A stretch of DNA of 62,698 bases from an uncultured Oscillospiraceae bacterium (GTDB lineage: Bacteria > Bacillota > Clostridia > Oscillospirales > Ruminococcaceae). Location of the stretch: contig CAJULF010000012.1 of NCBI GenBank assembly GCA_910587135.1, positions 1 through 62,698 of the forward strand, read 5' to 3'. The notes below the pieces were generated by a model. The model did not search any database. It was not told the origin of the DNA and saw only the letters and a program-made list of their open reading frames with translations. Positions 41,099 through 50,317 of the stretch are shown in pieces (position 1 is the first letter of the stretch; each line of letters starts with the position of its first letter). The position numbers and the translations under genes are program-made.

Positions 41099-41773
41099 TT
41101 ACAGTTCCTCATGATTTTCGGGAAGCAGACCGCAGGACACTGTAAGATTTCCGTTTCTGGTGCGTATTTTGTCCAGCAGCTCTTTTTCCTTTAAGTTATC
41201 GCGCAGAACTATCTCATATTTCAGATCATACATTGTTCCCATATTTGTGGTCTTTGCCTGAATCACGGAAACGCTTGCCAGATATTCGTCAAATATATCC
41301 TTAAAGCAGTCGGTATAGTCGAGATTTTCGGGAATAAGCACCCGAAGAAGTTTTGCGGAACGTTTAGTTCCAAAAGCGGGGATAAAGCTCAACACTGTCA
41401 GCAGCGCTCCTATTATCACGGCATAGACCGCCGCGAATCCCACATACCCCATTCCCGTAGCCAGCCCTATGCCAACCGCGTAGAAAATGCAGCAGATATC
41501 GCGGGCGCTCCCGGGCGCGGAGCGGAATCTTACCAGATTGAACGCGCCCATTACCGCTATTCCCGCCCCGACCGAGCCGTTGACAAGCATTATTACCGCC
41601 TGAACCAACGCGGGCAGCACCACCAGCGCAACCATAAGGTTTTTGGAATAATGCCTGTTTGTAATGCGGTAAACCGCCGCCGCAATCCCGCCGAAAACTA
41701 TGGAAACAGCTGTGAGAATAATTGCCGACTGTGCCGTCAGCCCCTCCGATGTACTTATAATACTTTCAAACAC
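41099..41773 (-). CDS. DUF4956 membrane protein (224 aa)
   Basis: Four hydrophobic helices (about residues 16-130) with GAGIAVMGAFNLVRFRSAPGSARDICCIFYAVGIGLATGMG, the conserved block of DUF4956, then a soluble C-terminus of about 90 residues. The family is repeatedly found next to VTC-domain and CotH or carbohydrate-binding proteins in Firmicutes, as here. Its ATG overlaps the VTC gene stop by eight bases. Role unknown; linkage to polyphosphate or surface-polymer chemistry is likely. Confidence 0.92.
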   Translation of the reverse strand: MFESIISTSEGLTAQSAIILTAVSIVFGGIAAAVYRITNRHYSKNLMVALVVLPALVQAVIMLVNGSVGAGIAVMGAFNLVRFRSAPGSARDICCIFYAVGIGLATGMGYVGFAAVYAVIIGALLTVLSFIPAFGTKRSAKLLRVLIPENLDYTDCFKDIFDEYLASVSVIQAKTTNMGTMYDLKYEIVLRDNLKEKELLDKIRTRNGNLTVSCGLLPENHEEL

Positions 41774-42503
41774 AAATTAACTCCGTTTCGGGCGTAAATT
41801 TTTCTTTGGGATATGTCATATCGGCAAAGCGTGCGCGGTAGATGCTTCCATACTTTGAAAAAGAGCCGCAATAAAGCTCAAGTTCCGAAAGTATCTTTGT
41901 CATCCACATAGGCATTGCCTGCGCAGTTTTTATCTCCATAACACGCCACGGCTGTCCCGCCAGAAATTCCCCGTTATCTCCCGAGCGCAGGTCGAGATCG
42001 TCTGTGCGGCTGCGGATATTCCAGTCAAAGGTGACGCGAAACTCCATATCCTCATTGCCGAAAAAGGCTCTTCTGTCGTAGCAGATGACGATTTTAGGCT
42101 TAAGCTGCGCCCTTTGTATAAAATAGTCCATTTCCGCTATCTGCTGGGAATATATAGGCGGCTCTCCCCCGTTGATGTAATCCAGTGCTGCTTTGTAAGG
42201 CAGCTTCACTCTGCGCTTATAAACAACTCCGTCAAATTTCTTTTTTATTTCCAGAAAAGAATCGCTATCGCTGTTTGCCGTCCCGTATGTGCGAAGCCTG
42301 AGTTTTTCCTTGTAAACCGGCTTTTCAAGGGACTCGCGTATCAGGTCGTCATTTTCGCTGTCGCAATAGATATTGCATATGGTGTGCCTGCCGTATCCGT
42401 CCTCCGTTACATATGGAGATATCGCCTCGCGCACCGCCTCATACATACGCTCGTCAAGAAGATACTTCATTTCCCTGCGCTTGAAGGTGTTGCCGTATGC
42501 CAT
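41766..42503 (-). CDS. VTC domain protein, putative polyphosphate polymerase (245 aa)
   Basis: After a start MAYGNTFKRREMKYLL, the CYTH-like tunnel fold appears with repeated basic/acidic strand motifs: YKEKLRLRTYG, EIKKKFDGVVYKRRVKLP, KIVICYDRRAF and RVTFDWNIRSR. In yeast Vtc4 this domain makes polyphosphate from ATP; bacterial roles are unproven. The start at 42503 follows AAGGAGGG nine bases up and replaces an upstream frame opening. It heads the VTC-DUF4956-Cthe_2159 operon. Confidence 0.92.
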   Translation of the reverse strand: MAYGNTFKRREMKYLLDERMYEAVREAISPYVTEDGYGRHTICNIYCDSENDDLIRESLEKPVYKEKLRLRTYGTANSDSDSFLEIKKKFDGVVYKRRVKLPYKAALDYINGGEPPIYSQQIAEMDYFIQRAQLKPKIVICYDRRAFFGNEDMEFRVTFDWNIRSRTDDLDLRSGDNGEFLAGQPWRVMEIKTAQAMPMWMTKILSELELYCGSFSKYGSIYRARFADMTYPKEKFTPETELICV

Positions 42504-42545
42504 CGGTACCGCCCTCCTTACTGTGCTTTTATTATAATCAATCAT

Positions 42546-42921
42546 TGTGACAGCTTTATGAAGAAAGCAGAATAATTTTCTGTAACATTGCTGAAATAAA
42601 GCAATTCATTTGAAGTCCGAATGCTTTGCGAATAAGCCGCAAAGCCACACCAAAACGCTCTCAAACAGTATGGTTAAGCGATTTCTTCCACAATCAGCCG
42701 AAACCGCAGCAGCACAGTCCAACAAGCAGCAAAGGCTGTTAAACCGCGTTGCAAAAGGATTTACGGCTATTATCACACAAACACACGTCTGAAAAAGCGT
42801 TTTTTTACAGCACCTTAACCCGCATGGTTGAGCCAAATTCTCCGATTTTTTAACCGCAAATTTGCGCAGTCGTTATCTCGATCCGCTCTCAACACGCTCC
42901 GTTAAGCCAATCATCACAAAA
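42546..42921. other. Intergenic stretch without recognised gene
   Basis: No convincing frame or ribosome binding site. A 60-codon plus-strand frame at 42610 lacks an SD and matches nothing known. The stretch separates the VTC operon from repeat A17. Confidence 0.4.
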
Positions 42922-42948
42922 ATACCGCGGTTTTTTCAACCGCGGTAT
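42922..42948. terminator. First copy of a duplicated hairpin at the recN end
   Basis: ATACCGCGGTT/AACCGCGGTAT, 5-base T-rich loop, immediately before repeat A17. A near copy stands after it. Confidence 0.8.
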
Positions 42949-43144
42949 AGGACTGTATATAAAGGTTGACTTAGAGCGGACTATTTAAAAAAATTTCAAA
43001 ATTTCCGTTAGTCATACTCCGTTAAGCTACGCTTCACTCCGCATGCCTAACGGGAACCGCGCACATTTGCCATTTGGCAAATGTACGCTTTTTGAAATTT
43101 AATGCGCCGACATTGTGCTGTCAACAGGCTTTTTCTACAGGCTG
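42949..43144 (-). repeat. Family A palindromic repeat, copy A17
   Basis: Complete reverse copy from AGGACTGTATATAAAGG to CTTTTTCTACAGGCTG, with stem GCACATTTGCC/GGCAAATGTAC-like (two mismatches) and TTTCCGTTAG/CTAACGGGAA. Confidence 0.92.
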
Positions 43145-43170
43145 TACCGCGGCTTTTTCAACCGCGGTAC
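43144..43170. terminator. Second copy of the recN-end hairpin
   Basis: GTACCGCGG/CCGCGGTAC with loop containing CTTTTTCAA, 41 bp past the recN stop. It shares loop and stem with 42922-42948, apart from outer bases that changed in both arms (A-T to G-C at the outermost pair). Confidence 0.8.
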
Positions 43171-43210
43171 AAATCCTTATATACAAGCTTCCCCGACCTT
43201 TAAAATATAT

Positions 43211-44872
43211 CTATCCGCTTTTCATCGCTTCGGTAAGCATTTCCTCCGCCGCCTTAAGACTGCTATCGCTGCCCTCTCCGTCAATAATTCTGGCAAGCTC
43301 GGCTTTCCGCCCATCAAAATCGAGCCTTTCAATATGGGTAAAGGTGCGCCCACCATCAGTCTGCTTTTCTATAAGAAGATGACAGTCCGCCCGTGAAGCT
43401 ATCTGCGCAAGATGTGTTATACACAGCACCTGCCGCTTACGCGCGGTCTCAGCCAGCTTTATGCCGACCTTCTGGGCAGCCCTGCCGCTTATCCCCGCGT
43501 CCACCTCGTCGAATATTAGCGTCGGGATACCGTCGTTATCGGCAAGAACGCTCTTTATAGCCAGCATTATTCTGGACAGCTCGCCGCCGCTGGCAATCTT
43601 ATTCAGCGGCTTAAGCTCCTCGCCCGCGTTCGCCGAGATAAGCATTTCCACCGTGTCGCGCCCGTTTATGGTTATTTTGTCGGGCTTTACCGCGAACACT
43701 ATCTTTACCTGCGGCATGGCAAGGAAATTCAGCTCCCCGCATATCTCCGCGGACAGCTTCTCCGCGGCGGCGGTTCTTAGCGCGGTGATGTTGTCTGCGC
43801 GGCTCTTTACCTCCTCCGCGAGAATATGTTTCCGCTCTGAAAGCTCCTCTATCTCGTCCTCCATGCCGCCCAGCTCCGCAAGCTCCCCGCGGCACTGTTC
43901 AAGATAATCAACCAACTCGTCGCTGTCCATATTGTACCTGCGCTTGGCGTGCTTTAGAGCGGAAACGCGGTCGGCAAGCTCCTCGCGGCGATAATCATCG
44001 TCGTCCCTCATCAGTGATATAATCTCCGAAGCAATGTCCTCTGCCTCGGGAATTATCTCATCAAGCCGCCCCGCAAGCTCTCCCGCCGCAGGTTCCGCAT
44101 CAGATACGGATTCCAGAGCCTTCCGCGCCTCGCGCAGCAGATCCGTCGCCGCGGAGCTTTCCTCCGCATAAAGGCAGCTATAAGCGTTGTACAGAGCCGC
44201 GCGTATCCTCGCGGAGCTTCTGCAACGCTCCAGCTCGCTTTCCAGACGCTCTCCCTCTCCTTTTGAGAGATTAAGAGCCTCAAGCTCCTCAATAACGGCG
44301 GTAAGCCTCTCGGTCTTGAAAGCGCGGTTCTCATTCTCCTCACGCAGCGTTTTCAGCTTTCTCGAAACGCGGGAGAAATCGCGGAACTTCGCGCGGTAAT
44401 CCTCCAGTATCTCCCCGATAGCTCCGTAGCTGTCAAGGATATCGCGCTGATTGTCGTTTGACATAAGAATGCGGTTTTCATGCTGACCGTGGATATCCAC
44501 AAGCAGACTGCCCACCTCGCGGAGCATAGCGGCGGTAGCCGTTCTGCCGTTTATCCGCGCGGAGCTTTTTCCGTCCGCGGATATCTCTCTTGTAAGCATG
44601 ACCTCGCCGTCCTCCGCGGAAAAGCCAAGCTCCGAAAGCTTGTCCGCCGCCTCCGCGGGCAGCTCGTCGAAAACAGCGCTGATGACCGCCTTAGGCGCAC
44701 CCGTGCGGACGATATCCTTTGTGGTGCGCTGCCCAAGAATAGCATTGATACCGCCTATAAGTATACTCTTACCCGCGCCCGTTTCGCCCGTAAAAACGTT
44801 GAATTTATCGTCAAACCTCGCGTCCACCCGCTCGATAACCGCGAGATTCTCAATAGAAAGCTCCTTCAGCAC
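43211..44872 (-). CDS. recN: DNA repair protein RecN (553 aa)
   Basis: An SMC-like ATPase: Walker A GETGAGKS at 29-36, long coiled coils in the middle and a C-terminal head with signature ASGGELSRIMLA and Walker B LIFDEVDAGISG. It acts in double-strand break repair. GTG is the start, with GGGGGTG upstream. As in most Firmicutes it is the last gene of the operon, after argR. Confidence 0.97.
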   Translation of the reverse strand: MLKELSIENLAVIERVDARFDDKFNVFTGETGAGKSILIGGINAILGQRTTKDIVRTGAPKAVISAVFDELPAEAADKLSELGFSAEDGEVMLTREISADGKSSARINGRTATAAMLREVGSLLVDIHGQHENRILMSNDNQRDILDSYGAIGEILEDYRAKFRDFSRVSRKLKTLREENENRAFKTERLTAVIEELEALNLSKGEGERLESELERCRSSARIRAALYNAYSCLYAEESSAATDLLREARKALESVSDAEPAAGELAGRLDEIIPEAEDIASEIISLMRDDDDYRREELADRVSALKHAKRRYNMDSDELVDYLEQCRGELAELGGMEDEIEELSERKHILAEEVKSRADNITALRTAAAEKLSAEICGELNFLAMPQVKIVFAVKPDKITINGRDTVEMLISANAGEELKPLNKIASGGELSRIMLAIKSVLADNDGIPTLIFDEVDAGISGRAAQKVGIKLAETARKRQVLCITHLAQIASRADCHLLIEKQTDGGRTFTHIERLDFDGRKAELARIIDGEGSDSSLKAAEEMLTEAMKSG

Positions 44873-44896
44873 CTCATCACCCCCGTATATCGGTTA

Positions 44897-44975
44897 ATGT
44901 ATATAATGTTGATCTAAATCCGGTTATTAAAAAATTTCAAAATTTTGCCTGTCATACTCCGTTCCGCTTCCGACT
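44897..44975 (-). repeat. Family A fragment, copy A18
   Basis: TGTATATAATGTTGATC, GGTTATTAAAAAATTTCAA and GTCATACTCCGTTCC are the outer end of family A. It lies in the argR-recN gap. Confidence 0.75.
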
Positions 44976-44976
44976 G

Positions 44977-45417
44977 TCAGATGTACATGGTCTTGAGCTG
45001 CTCAACCAATTGAATAGCGTGTTTTTCCGAGCGGGTCAGAACAAAAATGGTATCGTCCCCCGCTATTGTTCCCACGACCAGCCCGAAGCTTTTTTCGTCC
45101 ACTATCTTGCAGGCGGCGGGAGCCATTCCCGCGTGACAGCGTATCACTACCATATTGCCCGCGTAGTCCACCGCAATCACCGACTGCGCGAAAATACTGT
45201 TGTGCCGCTCGGGAGCAGCCGCTCCGACATAATAGCAGTTAGCGCCGCTCTCCGCAATGCCCTTACGTATCTTAAGCTCCCGCATATCCCTCGAAATGGT
45301 AGCCTGAGTCGCGGCTATTCCCGCCTCGGCAAGACATCGGCGCAGTTCCTCCTGCGTTTCGACCTCTTTCTCGGATATTATTCTTAACAGCGTTGCCTGG
45401 CGCTGCCGTTTCTCCAT
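44977..45417 (-). CDS. argR: Arginine repressor ArgR/AhrC (146 aa)
   Basis: The N-terminal winged helix (EVETQEELRRCLAEAGIAATQATISRDMRELKIRK) and the C-terminal arginine-binding hexamerisation domain (GTIAGDDTIFVLT) are both normal. It senses arginine to control its metabolism. Start at 45417, at a position with GAGGTG upstream, replaces a GTG four codons earlier. It precedes recN in the conserved operon. Confidence 0.96.
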   Translation of the reverse strand: MEKRQRQATLLRIISEKEVETQEELRRCLAEAGIAATQATISRDMRELKIRKGIAESGANCYYVGAAAPERHNSIFAQSVIAVDYAGNMVVIRCHAGMAPAACKIVDEKSFGLVVGTIAGDDTIFVLTRSEKHAIQLVEQLKTMYI

Positions 45418-45439
45418 AGCGGATAACACCTCTTTTGTA

Positions 45440-46180
45440 TTATTGCAATTTCCTTGCCTTGACGATAAGGAAATTTGATTTGAGAAAATCCTTTACCAGC
45501 TCCGGGCGCTTTTGCAGCGCGTACTCGTCGGGCACGGGTTCGCATATCTCCTCAATTGTAAATCCCGCCGCGATGACCGCGTTTATCACCTCCGAAAAAG
45601 TCCGGTGATATTTCTCCACACTGTCCACGAACCACTTCACCATACGTTTTCCGCTGCGCTGATAGTCGGAAAAGGTCCAGGACACGCGGTTTCCGTTTTC
45701 GTCATAATTCCAATGACCTCCGCCCACAGTCGCCGTAATAATAGGGTGCTCCTGCGAAAAAAGCAGCGTTCCGCCGCGCTCCGTCAGCGCGTATATTTCC
45801 CGCATAAGCCGCGGAAAATCCTCCGCGTAATGCACCGCCAGCGAGCTGTAAACCAATCCGAAGCCGCCTTTCAGCCCCGACAGATCCGACATACTCATTC
45901 GCAGATAGGTTATTTTTTCGTGGGAGCAGTTCTCCCGCGCAAGCTCCAGCATTTTCTCCGAGAGGTCTATTCCCGTGACGCTCTCCGCGCCGCGGTTCAC
46001 GAAATCCAGGCAGTCCCCGCCCGCGCCGCAGCCGATATCCAGCACTCTTTTTGATTCGATATTAGGGAGGAGTTTACGCATAGCGGGCTGCTCCAACAAA
46101 ACATTGAGATTATCGTCGGTCTCCCTTAAAGCCTTATATCCCCCAAAAAAATCGGGGTTATCAAAAATATTCTGTTCCAT
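45440..46180 (-). CDS. Class I SAM-dependent methyltransferase (246 aa)
   Basis: A clean motif I, VLDIGCGAGGDCLDFVNRGAESVTGIDLSEKMLE, is followed by a motif IV-like VYSSLAVHYAED and a C-terminal domain. It belongs to the broad UbiE/methyltransferase 11 group and its substrate is unknown. It sits between nadK and argR, which are usually adjacent in this operon, so it looks like an insertion into the conserved order. AGGGGG precedes the ATG. Confidence 0.92.
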   Translation of the reverse strand: MEQNIFDNPDFFGGYKALRETDDNLNVLLEQPAMRKLLPNIESKRVLDIGCGAGGDCLDFVNRGAESVTGIDLSEKMLELARENCSHEKITYLRMSMSDLSGLKGGFGLVYSSLAVHYAEDFPRLMREIYALTERGGTLLFSQEHPIITATVGGGHWNYDENGNRVSWTFSDYQRSGKRMVKWFVDSVEKYHRTFSEVINAVIAAGFTIEEICEPVPDEYALQKRPELVKDFLKSNFLIVKARKLQ

Positions 46181-46289
46181 AAATCCCCCTTATTTAAATT
46201 TGAAATTTTCCGCGACCCGCCTAAGTACGCAACACTTAGGCTCCCGCGAAAAATTTCCTGCGTCTGCCTTGCGTTGAATAAACTTTGAC

Positions 46290-47132
46290 CTATTTTAGCG
46301 GCTGCATAAGCTTGCTGCGCACAGAGCCGTAAAAACCGCCGCCCGCCTCTATAAGCCGCAGGGTCTTTGCGGAACGTGTGAGCCTTATTTCGTCCCCCTC
46401 GCCGAAAGAAAGGTCGTTTTCCCCGTCGATACTCACAGTCACGCGGCTGCCCTGATATTCGCGCACGCTCACCGTAACCTCATGCATGGCTGAGAAAATC
46501 ATGGGGCGGTTAAACAGAGTGTGCGGACAAAGCGAGGTAAATTCTATGCACTCAAGCTCGGGAGAAAGGATAGGACCTCCCGCCGACAGCGAATAGGCGG
46601 TCGAGCCTGTGGGGGTGCTGAGAATAACGCCGTCCGCGCGCAGATGCGACACCTCCGCACCGTCGCAGAATATGCTGAATTCGGGGAGCTTGCTGCCGCT
46701 TTCGCGGGCTATCACCACATCATTGAGCACGGGCTTGATACGACGTGAGCCGTCGGCGCGAATTACGGCGCAGTCCATCAGCATTCTGCGGCTGATGTTT
46801 CCCTCGGAAAGCAGCCGCGGGATCATCTCGACTTCACCGCGCTCCAGCGTAGCCATAAAGCCCAGCCTGCCCATATTTACCCCAAGCAGGGGAATATCAT
46901 ATTCCGCCGCGGTCTTGCCCCATTTCAGGATAGTACCGTCACCGCCTATGGTGACGATATGGGTACATTCTGCGGGGGACTTCACCGCCTCCGCGGGAAT
47001 ATCCGCGCCGCGCCCGTCCGTCACGCAAGGAACAGCTCCGTTCTTCTTTAGCATACGGCAGATATTTTTAGCCAGCCCGACCGACTCTCCGTTCATCTCA
47101 TTGCAGCCGATAAGAACTCGGAAACCGTCCAA
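46290..47132 (-). CDS. nadK: NAD kinase (280 aa)
   Basis: The GGDGT motif (residues 63-67 from the chosen start), NDVVIAR and DGVILSTPTGSTAYSLSAGGPIL define the ATP-NAD kinase family that makes NADP. The start is placed at a TTG (47132) preceded by GGGGGAGG at eight bases; this avoids overlap with tlyA, unlike a frame opening at 47204. It follows tlyA as in most Firmicutes. Confidence 0.95.
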   Translation of the reverse strand: MDGFRVLIGCNEMNGESVGLAKNICRMLKKNGAVPCVTDGRGADIPAEAVKSPAECTHIVTIGGDGTILKWGKTAAEYDIPLLGVNMGRLGFMATLERGEVEMIPRLLSEGNISRRMLMDCAVIRADGSRRIKPVLNDVVIARESGSKLPEFSIFCDGAEVSHLRADGVILSTPTGSTAYSLSAGGPILSPELECIEFTSLCPHTLFNRPMIFSAMHEVTVSVREYQGSRVTVSIDGENDLSFGEGDEIRLTRSAKTLRLIEAGGGFYGSVRSKLMQPLK

Positions 47133-47157
47133 GCGCCGCACCTCCCCCTTACCGAAA

Positions 47158-47889
47158 TTATCGGTCTTTAATGATATACATAAGATATTCCGTGTTGCCG
47201 TCACCGCCCGTTATAGGGGATTCAGTGACCCCCGCGACAGTAAAGCCGCACTGCTCAGCAAAACACGACAGCTCATTAACGACGAATTCACGGGTTCTCT
47301 TGTCGGTAACTATGCCGCGCTTGTTCAAAGCCGCTCTGCCTGCCTCAAACTGAGGCTTTATCAGAGTGACCGCACAGCACCCCGTTTTCAGCAGCCGCCA
47401 TATCTCCGGAAGTATAAGCTTCAGAGAGATAAAGGAGACGTCCGCGCCGATGAAATCCGCACCCGCGGGGTATTCGTCAAAATCAAAATCCCTGATATCC
47501 GTCTGTTCAAGCGAAATAACGCGCGGGTCTTTGCGCAGCTTCTCATTGAGCTGCCCTCTTCCCACGTCCACCGCAAACACCTTTTCAGCTCCGCTTTGCA
47601 GCATACAGTCCGTGAACCCTCCCGTGCTTGCGCCTATATCCACACATACCGCTCCAGATATATTCAGCCTGAAGTGCTTCAGCGCGCCCTCCAGCTTCAA
47701 GCCGCCTCGCCCGACATACTTGGGCAGCTTTATCTCCTTGATAGTGACAACGTCCGCTTCCGTTACATCCATGGAGCTTTTCTGCGCCATCCTCCCGTTG
47801 ACGTAAACACCGCCGATATTTATAAGACTTTGTGCTGCCGTGCGGCTTTTGGCAAGCTTTTTTTCGGTAAGATAAACATCAAGACGCAT
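47158..47889 (-). CDS. tlyA: TlyA family rRNA methyltransferase (243 aa)
   Basis: An S4 RNA-binding domain (RLDVYLTEKKLAKSRTAAQSLINIGGVYVNG) followed by an FtsJ-like methyltransferase domain with VDIGASTGGFTDCML. TlyA methylates 2'-O of cytidines in 16S and 23S rRNA, which affects capreomycin sensitivity in some bacteria. AGGAG precedes the ATG. It lies between dxs and nadK in the conserved order. Confidence 0.96.
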   Translation of the reverse strand: MRLDVYLTEKKLAKSRTAAQSLINIGGVYVNGRMAQKSSMDVTEADVVTIKEIKLPKYVGRGGLKLEGALKHFRLNISGAVCVDIGASTGGFTDCMLQSGAEKVFAVDVGRGQLNEKLRKDPRVISLEQTDIRDFDFDEYPAGADFIGADVSFISLKLILPEIWRLLKTGCCAVTLIKPQFEAGRAALNKRGIVTDKRTREFVVNELSCFAEQCGFTVAGVTESPITGGDGNTEYLMYIIKDR

Positions 47890-47904
47890 TGTATACTCCT
47901 AAAA

Positions 47905-49734
47905 TCAGCGTTCGGAGGTCAGGCGGCTTATCATTCCCGATTTGTCCAGCCCGAACATTTCAAGCTGCTCCTCCACGGTTCCCATGGGGACAAAGCTGTC
48001 GTTCACTCCCGCCATATCAAAAGAACCCCGGTATCCGCGGGACATCAGCGCCGCCGCGAAGCCCTCAGCAACGCCGCCGCGGAGTATACCCTCCTCAAAA
48101 AATACCACCCGCTCATAACCCGCCGCGATATCTATCGCACCTTCCGGAACGGGAGAAATCCTCACCAACCGCAAAAGATCCGCGCCCGTTTCCGAGCACG
48201 CGGCAGCCAATGCCGCGGATATCCTGCCGTAGCTTACCGCAAGAGTTTTATTGTACTTTCCCGAATAAGCAAGCTCCCGCGCGGGTATCAGCGCCGCTCC
48301 CGCCGCTCCGAGATTATCAGCGGAAACAGTATCCTCGCTCCCTTTGGGATAGCGCACCGCCGCAATGCCCTCAATATCGTACAGCGCCCTTTTAAGGCAC
48401 TGCCGCAGCTCCTCAAATGAAGCGGGCGCGAGTATCACCGCGTTCGGTATCATTCGCAGCATCGGCACGTCGAAAACTCCCTGATGAGTTTCCCCGTCCT
48501 CTCCCACAAAGCCCGCGCGGTCTACCGCAAGCACCACATGGGTATTTTCGATGGCACAGTCATGTATTATCTGGTCAAAGCCCCGCTGCAAAAAGGTGGA
48601 ATATACCGCGAACACGGGCAGCATACCCTCCGCCGCAAGTCCCGCCGAGAAAGTCACGGAATGCTGCTCCGCTATCCCCGCATCAAAAAAACGTGCGGGG
48701 CAGGATTCCTTGAAATAATTCAGACCCGTTGCGTATTTCATCGCCGCCGTTACCGCGCAGATGCGCCCGTCCAGCTTTCCCAGCCGCTCCAGCTCCCGCC
48801 CGAAAACCTCCGAATAACAAAGGCGCGGTCTGCTTTTAACTATCGCGTGATACTCTCCGGGGTTCTCCTCCGCGGGCTTGTAGCCCTTGCCCTTGCTCGT
48901 AAAAACATGCACTACGCAGGGACGCTCCGTCAGCTTGGCAAGCGAGAGCGCTTCGATAAGATTTTCAAGGTCGTGCCCGAACACAGGTCCGATATAGGCA
49001 AAGCCCAGATTTTCAAACAGAGTGCTGTTGTCATAAAGCGCGTCCTTAAGTATGCTCTTCGCAGCGCGGACGGCGCGCTCCATTCGCTCCCCCACCAGCG
49101 GGAGCGAGGACAAAGCGGTCTTGAAATGCTCCTTTGCGCAGTAGTAGCGCCGCGTCGAGCGTATATGCGCCAGATACCGCGCGAAAGCTCCCGTGCTTTT
49201 GCCGATGGACATCGCGTTGTCGTTGAGGATAAGAGTGAGCGGCAGCCCGCTCTTTCCCGCGTTGTTGATCCCCTCGTACGCCATGCCGCCCGTGAAAGCT
49301 CCGTCACCTATTACCGCCGCCACAGAGCCGCTCTCGTCCTTTATGCGCATTGCGGCGGCTATTCCGAGCGCCGCGGATACCGATGTGCTGCTGTGCCCCG
49401 ATATAAACGCGTCCGCCTCGGATTCCCCGCGGCGGGTAAAGCCCGATATCCCGCCCTTTTTACGGAGCGTTTCGAACCGCGAATAACGCCCCGTAAGCAG
49501 CTTGTGTGCATATGCCTGATGCCCAACGTCCCACAGGATCTTATCCCTCGGTACATCAAAAACATAATGCATAGCCACAGTCAGCTCAACCGTGCCAAGA
49601 TTAGAGGACAAATGCCCGCCGTTCTCGTAAACCGTACGCAGAATACAACTCCGCAGCTCCCTGCAAAGCGCTTTAAGCTGCGGAACAGACATTTTTGATA
49701 TTTTGTCATGATTTATACTGTCATTAAGATACAT
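47905..49734 (-). CDS. dxs: 1-deoxy-D-xylulose-5-phosphate synthase (609 aa)
   Basis: The TPP-binding segment VIGDGAFTGGMAYEGINNAG and the pyrimidine-domain segment FDAGIAEQHSVTFSAGLAAEG identify DXS. It condenses pyruvate and glyceraldehyde-3-phosphate, opening the MEP isoprenoid pathway. Length is normal. GAGGTG precedes the ATG. Downstream of ispA and the DivPAP gene, it links this operon to isoprenoid synthesis. Confidence 0.97.
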   Translation of the reverse strand: MYLNDSINHDKISKMSVPQLKALCRELRSCILRTVYENGGHLSSNLGTVELTVAMHYVFDVPRDKILWDVGHQAYAHKLLTGRYSRFETLRKKGGISGFTRRGESEADAFISGHSSTSVSAALGIAAAMRIKDESGSVAAVIGDGAFTGGMAYEGINNAGKSGLPLTLILNDNAMSIGKSTGAFARYLAHIRSTRRYYCAKEHFKTALSSLPLVGERMERAVRAAKSILKDALYDNSTLFENLGFAYIGPVFGHDLENLIEALSLAKLTERPCVVHVFTSKGKGYKPAEENPGEYHAIVKSRPRLCYSEVFGRELERLGKLDGRICAVTAAMKYATGLNYFKESCPARFFDAGIAEQHSVTFSAGLAAEGMLPVFAVYSTFLQRGFDQIIHDCAIENTHVVLAVDRAGFVGEDGETHQGVFDVPMLRMIPNAVILAPASFEELRQCLKRALYDIEGIAAVRYPKGSEDTVSADNLGAAGAALIPARELAYSGKYNKTLAVSYGRISAALAAACSETGADLLRLVRISPVPEGAIDIAAGYERVVFFEEGILRGGVAEGFAAALMSRGYRGSFDMAGVNDSFVPMGTVEEQLEMFGLDKSGMISRLTSER

Positions 49735-49806
49735 GGGTAAAACACCTCGTTAAGAAATAAAGGCGGGAATTATGCGGAAAGCCGCGTTAAGCGTAATTTC
49801 CACCCG

Positions 49807-50298
49807 CTAAACCGCGCATGGGAACATCATAGCTATGATTATGCCCAGCAGCGAACCCGCCAGCACCTCAAGCGGGGTATGCCCGAGGAACTCCTTAAAG
49901 TCCCTGCGCTCGGTAAGCTCCGAAGCAGGTTCGTCCTCCTCGCCGCTAAGCTGGGATATCTCGTCGTCCATTTCATCTATCACCTTGCGCAGACGGTTAA
50001 GCTCTTTGGCGTGAAGCCCCGCGTTATAGCGCACGCTCATGGCGTCGTATATGACCACTCCCGCAAGTATCATTGACAGCGCGAATGCCGGACTGGAAAA
50101 CCCTTGAGAACGCAGTGTGTATATGGCCACCGAAACCACCAGTGCCGAGTGAGATGAGGGCATTCCGCCCGCGCCCGTTATCCTCTCAGGCTCAAAGGTT
50201 CTGTATTTTACGGCATAGTGGATCGTCTTTAATATCTGTGCCGCAAGCCATGAGATAACTCCCACCGTTAAAATGGGATTTGCCATCAGTAATTTCAT
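49807..50298 (-). CDS. Divergent PAP2 family membrane protein (163 aa)
   Basis: The motif GGMPSSHSALVVSVAIY and the conserved VIYDAMSVRYNAGLHAKELNRL match the DivPAP (DUF212/YuiD) family of PAP2-like phosphatases. Four or more helices are present, with an acidic loop (SGEEDEPASEL). The substrate may be an isoprenoid diphosphate given the ispA and dxs neighbours. It is 19 bp from the ispA stop. Confidence 0.92.
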   Translation of the reverse strand: MKLLMANPILTVGVISWLAAQILKTIHYAVKYRTFEPERITGAGGMPSSHSALVVSVAIYTLRSQGFSSPAFALSMILAGVVIYDAMSVRYNAGLHAKELNRLRKVIDEMDDEISQLSGEEDEPASELTERRDFKEFLGHTPLEVLAGSLLGIIIAMMFPCAV

Positions 50299-50317
50299 TA
50301 TATGCAGATATCTCCAA

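Noticed and set aside
42610..42792. 60-codon plus-strand frame
   Set aside because: No SD, no hydrophobic or domain pattern and no promoter; kept only as part of an unexplained gap.
46609..48420. 603-codon plus-strand frame
   Set aside because: It runs opposite nadK, tlyA and dxs, whose motifs are clear; long antisense frames arise from the GC-biased codon use here.
48484..49698. 404-codon plus-strand frame
   Set aside because: Antisense to dxs with Arg/His-rich low-quality translation and no SD.
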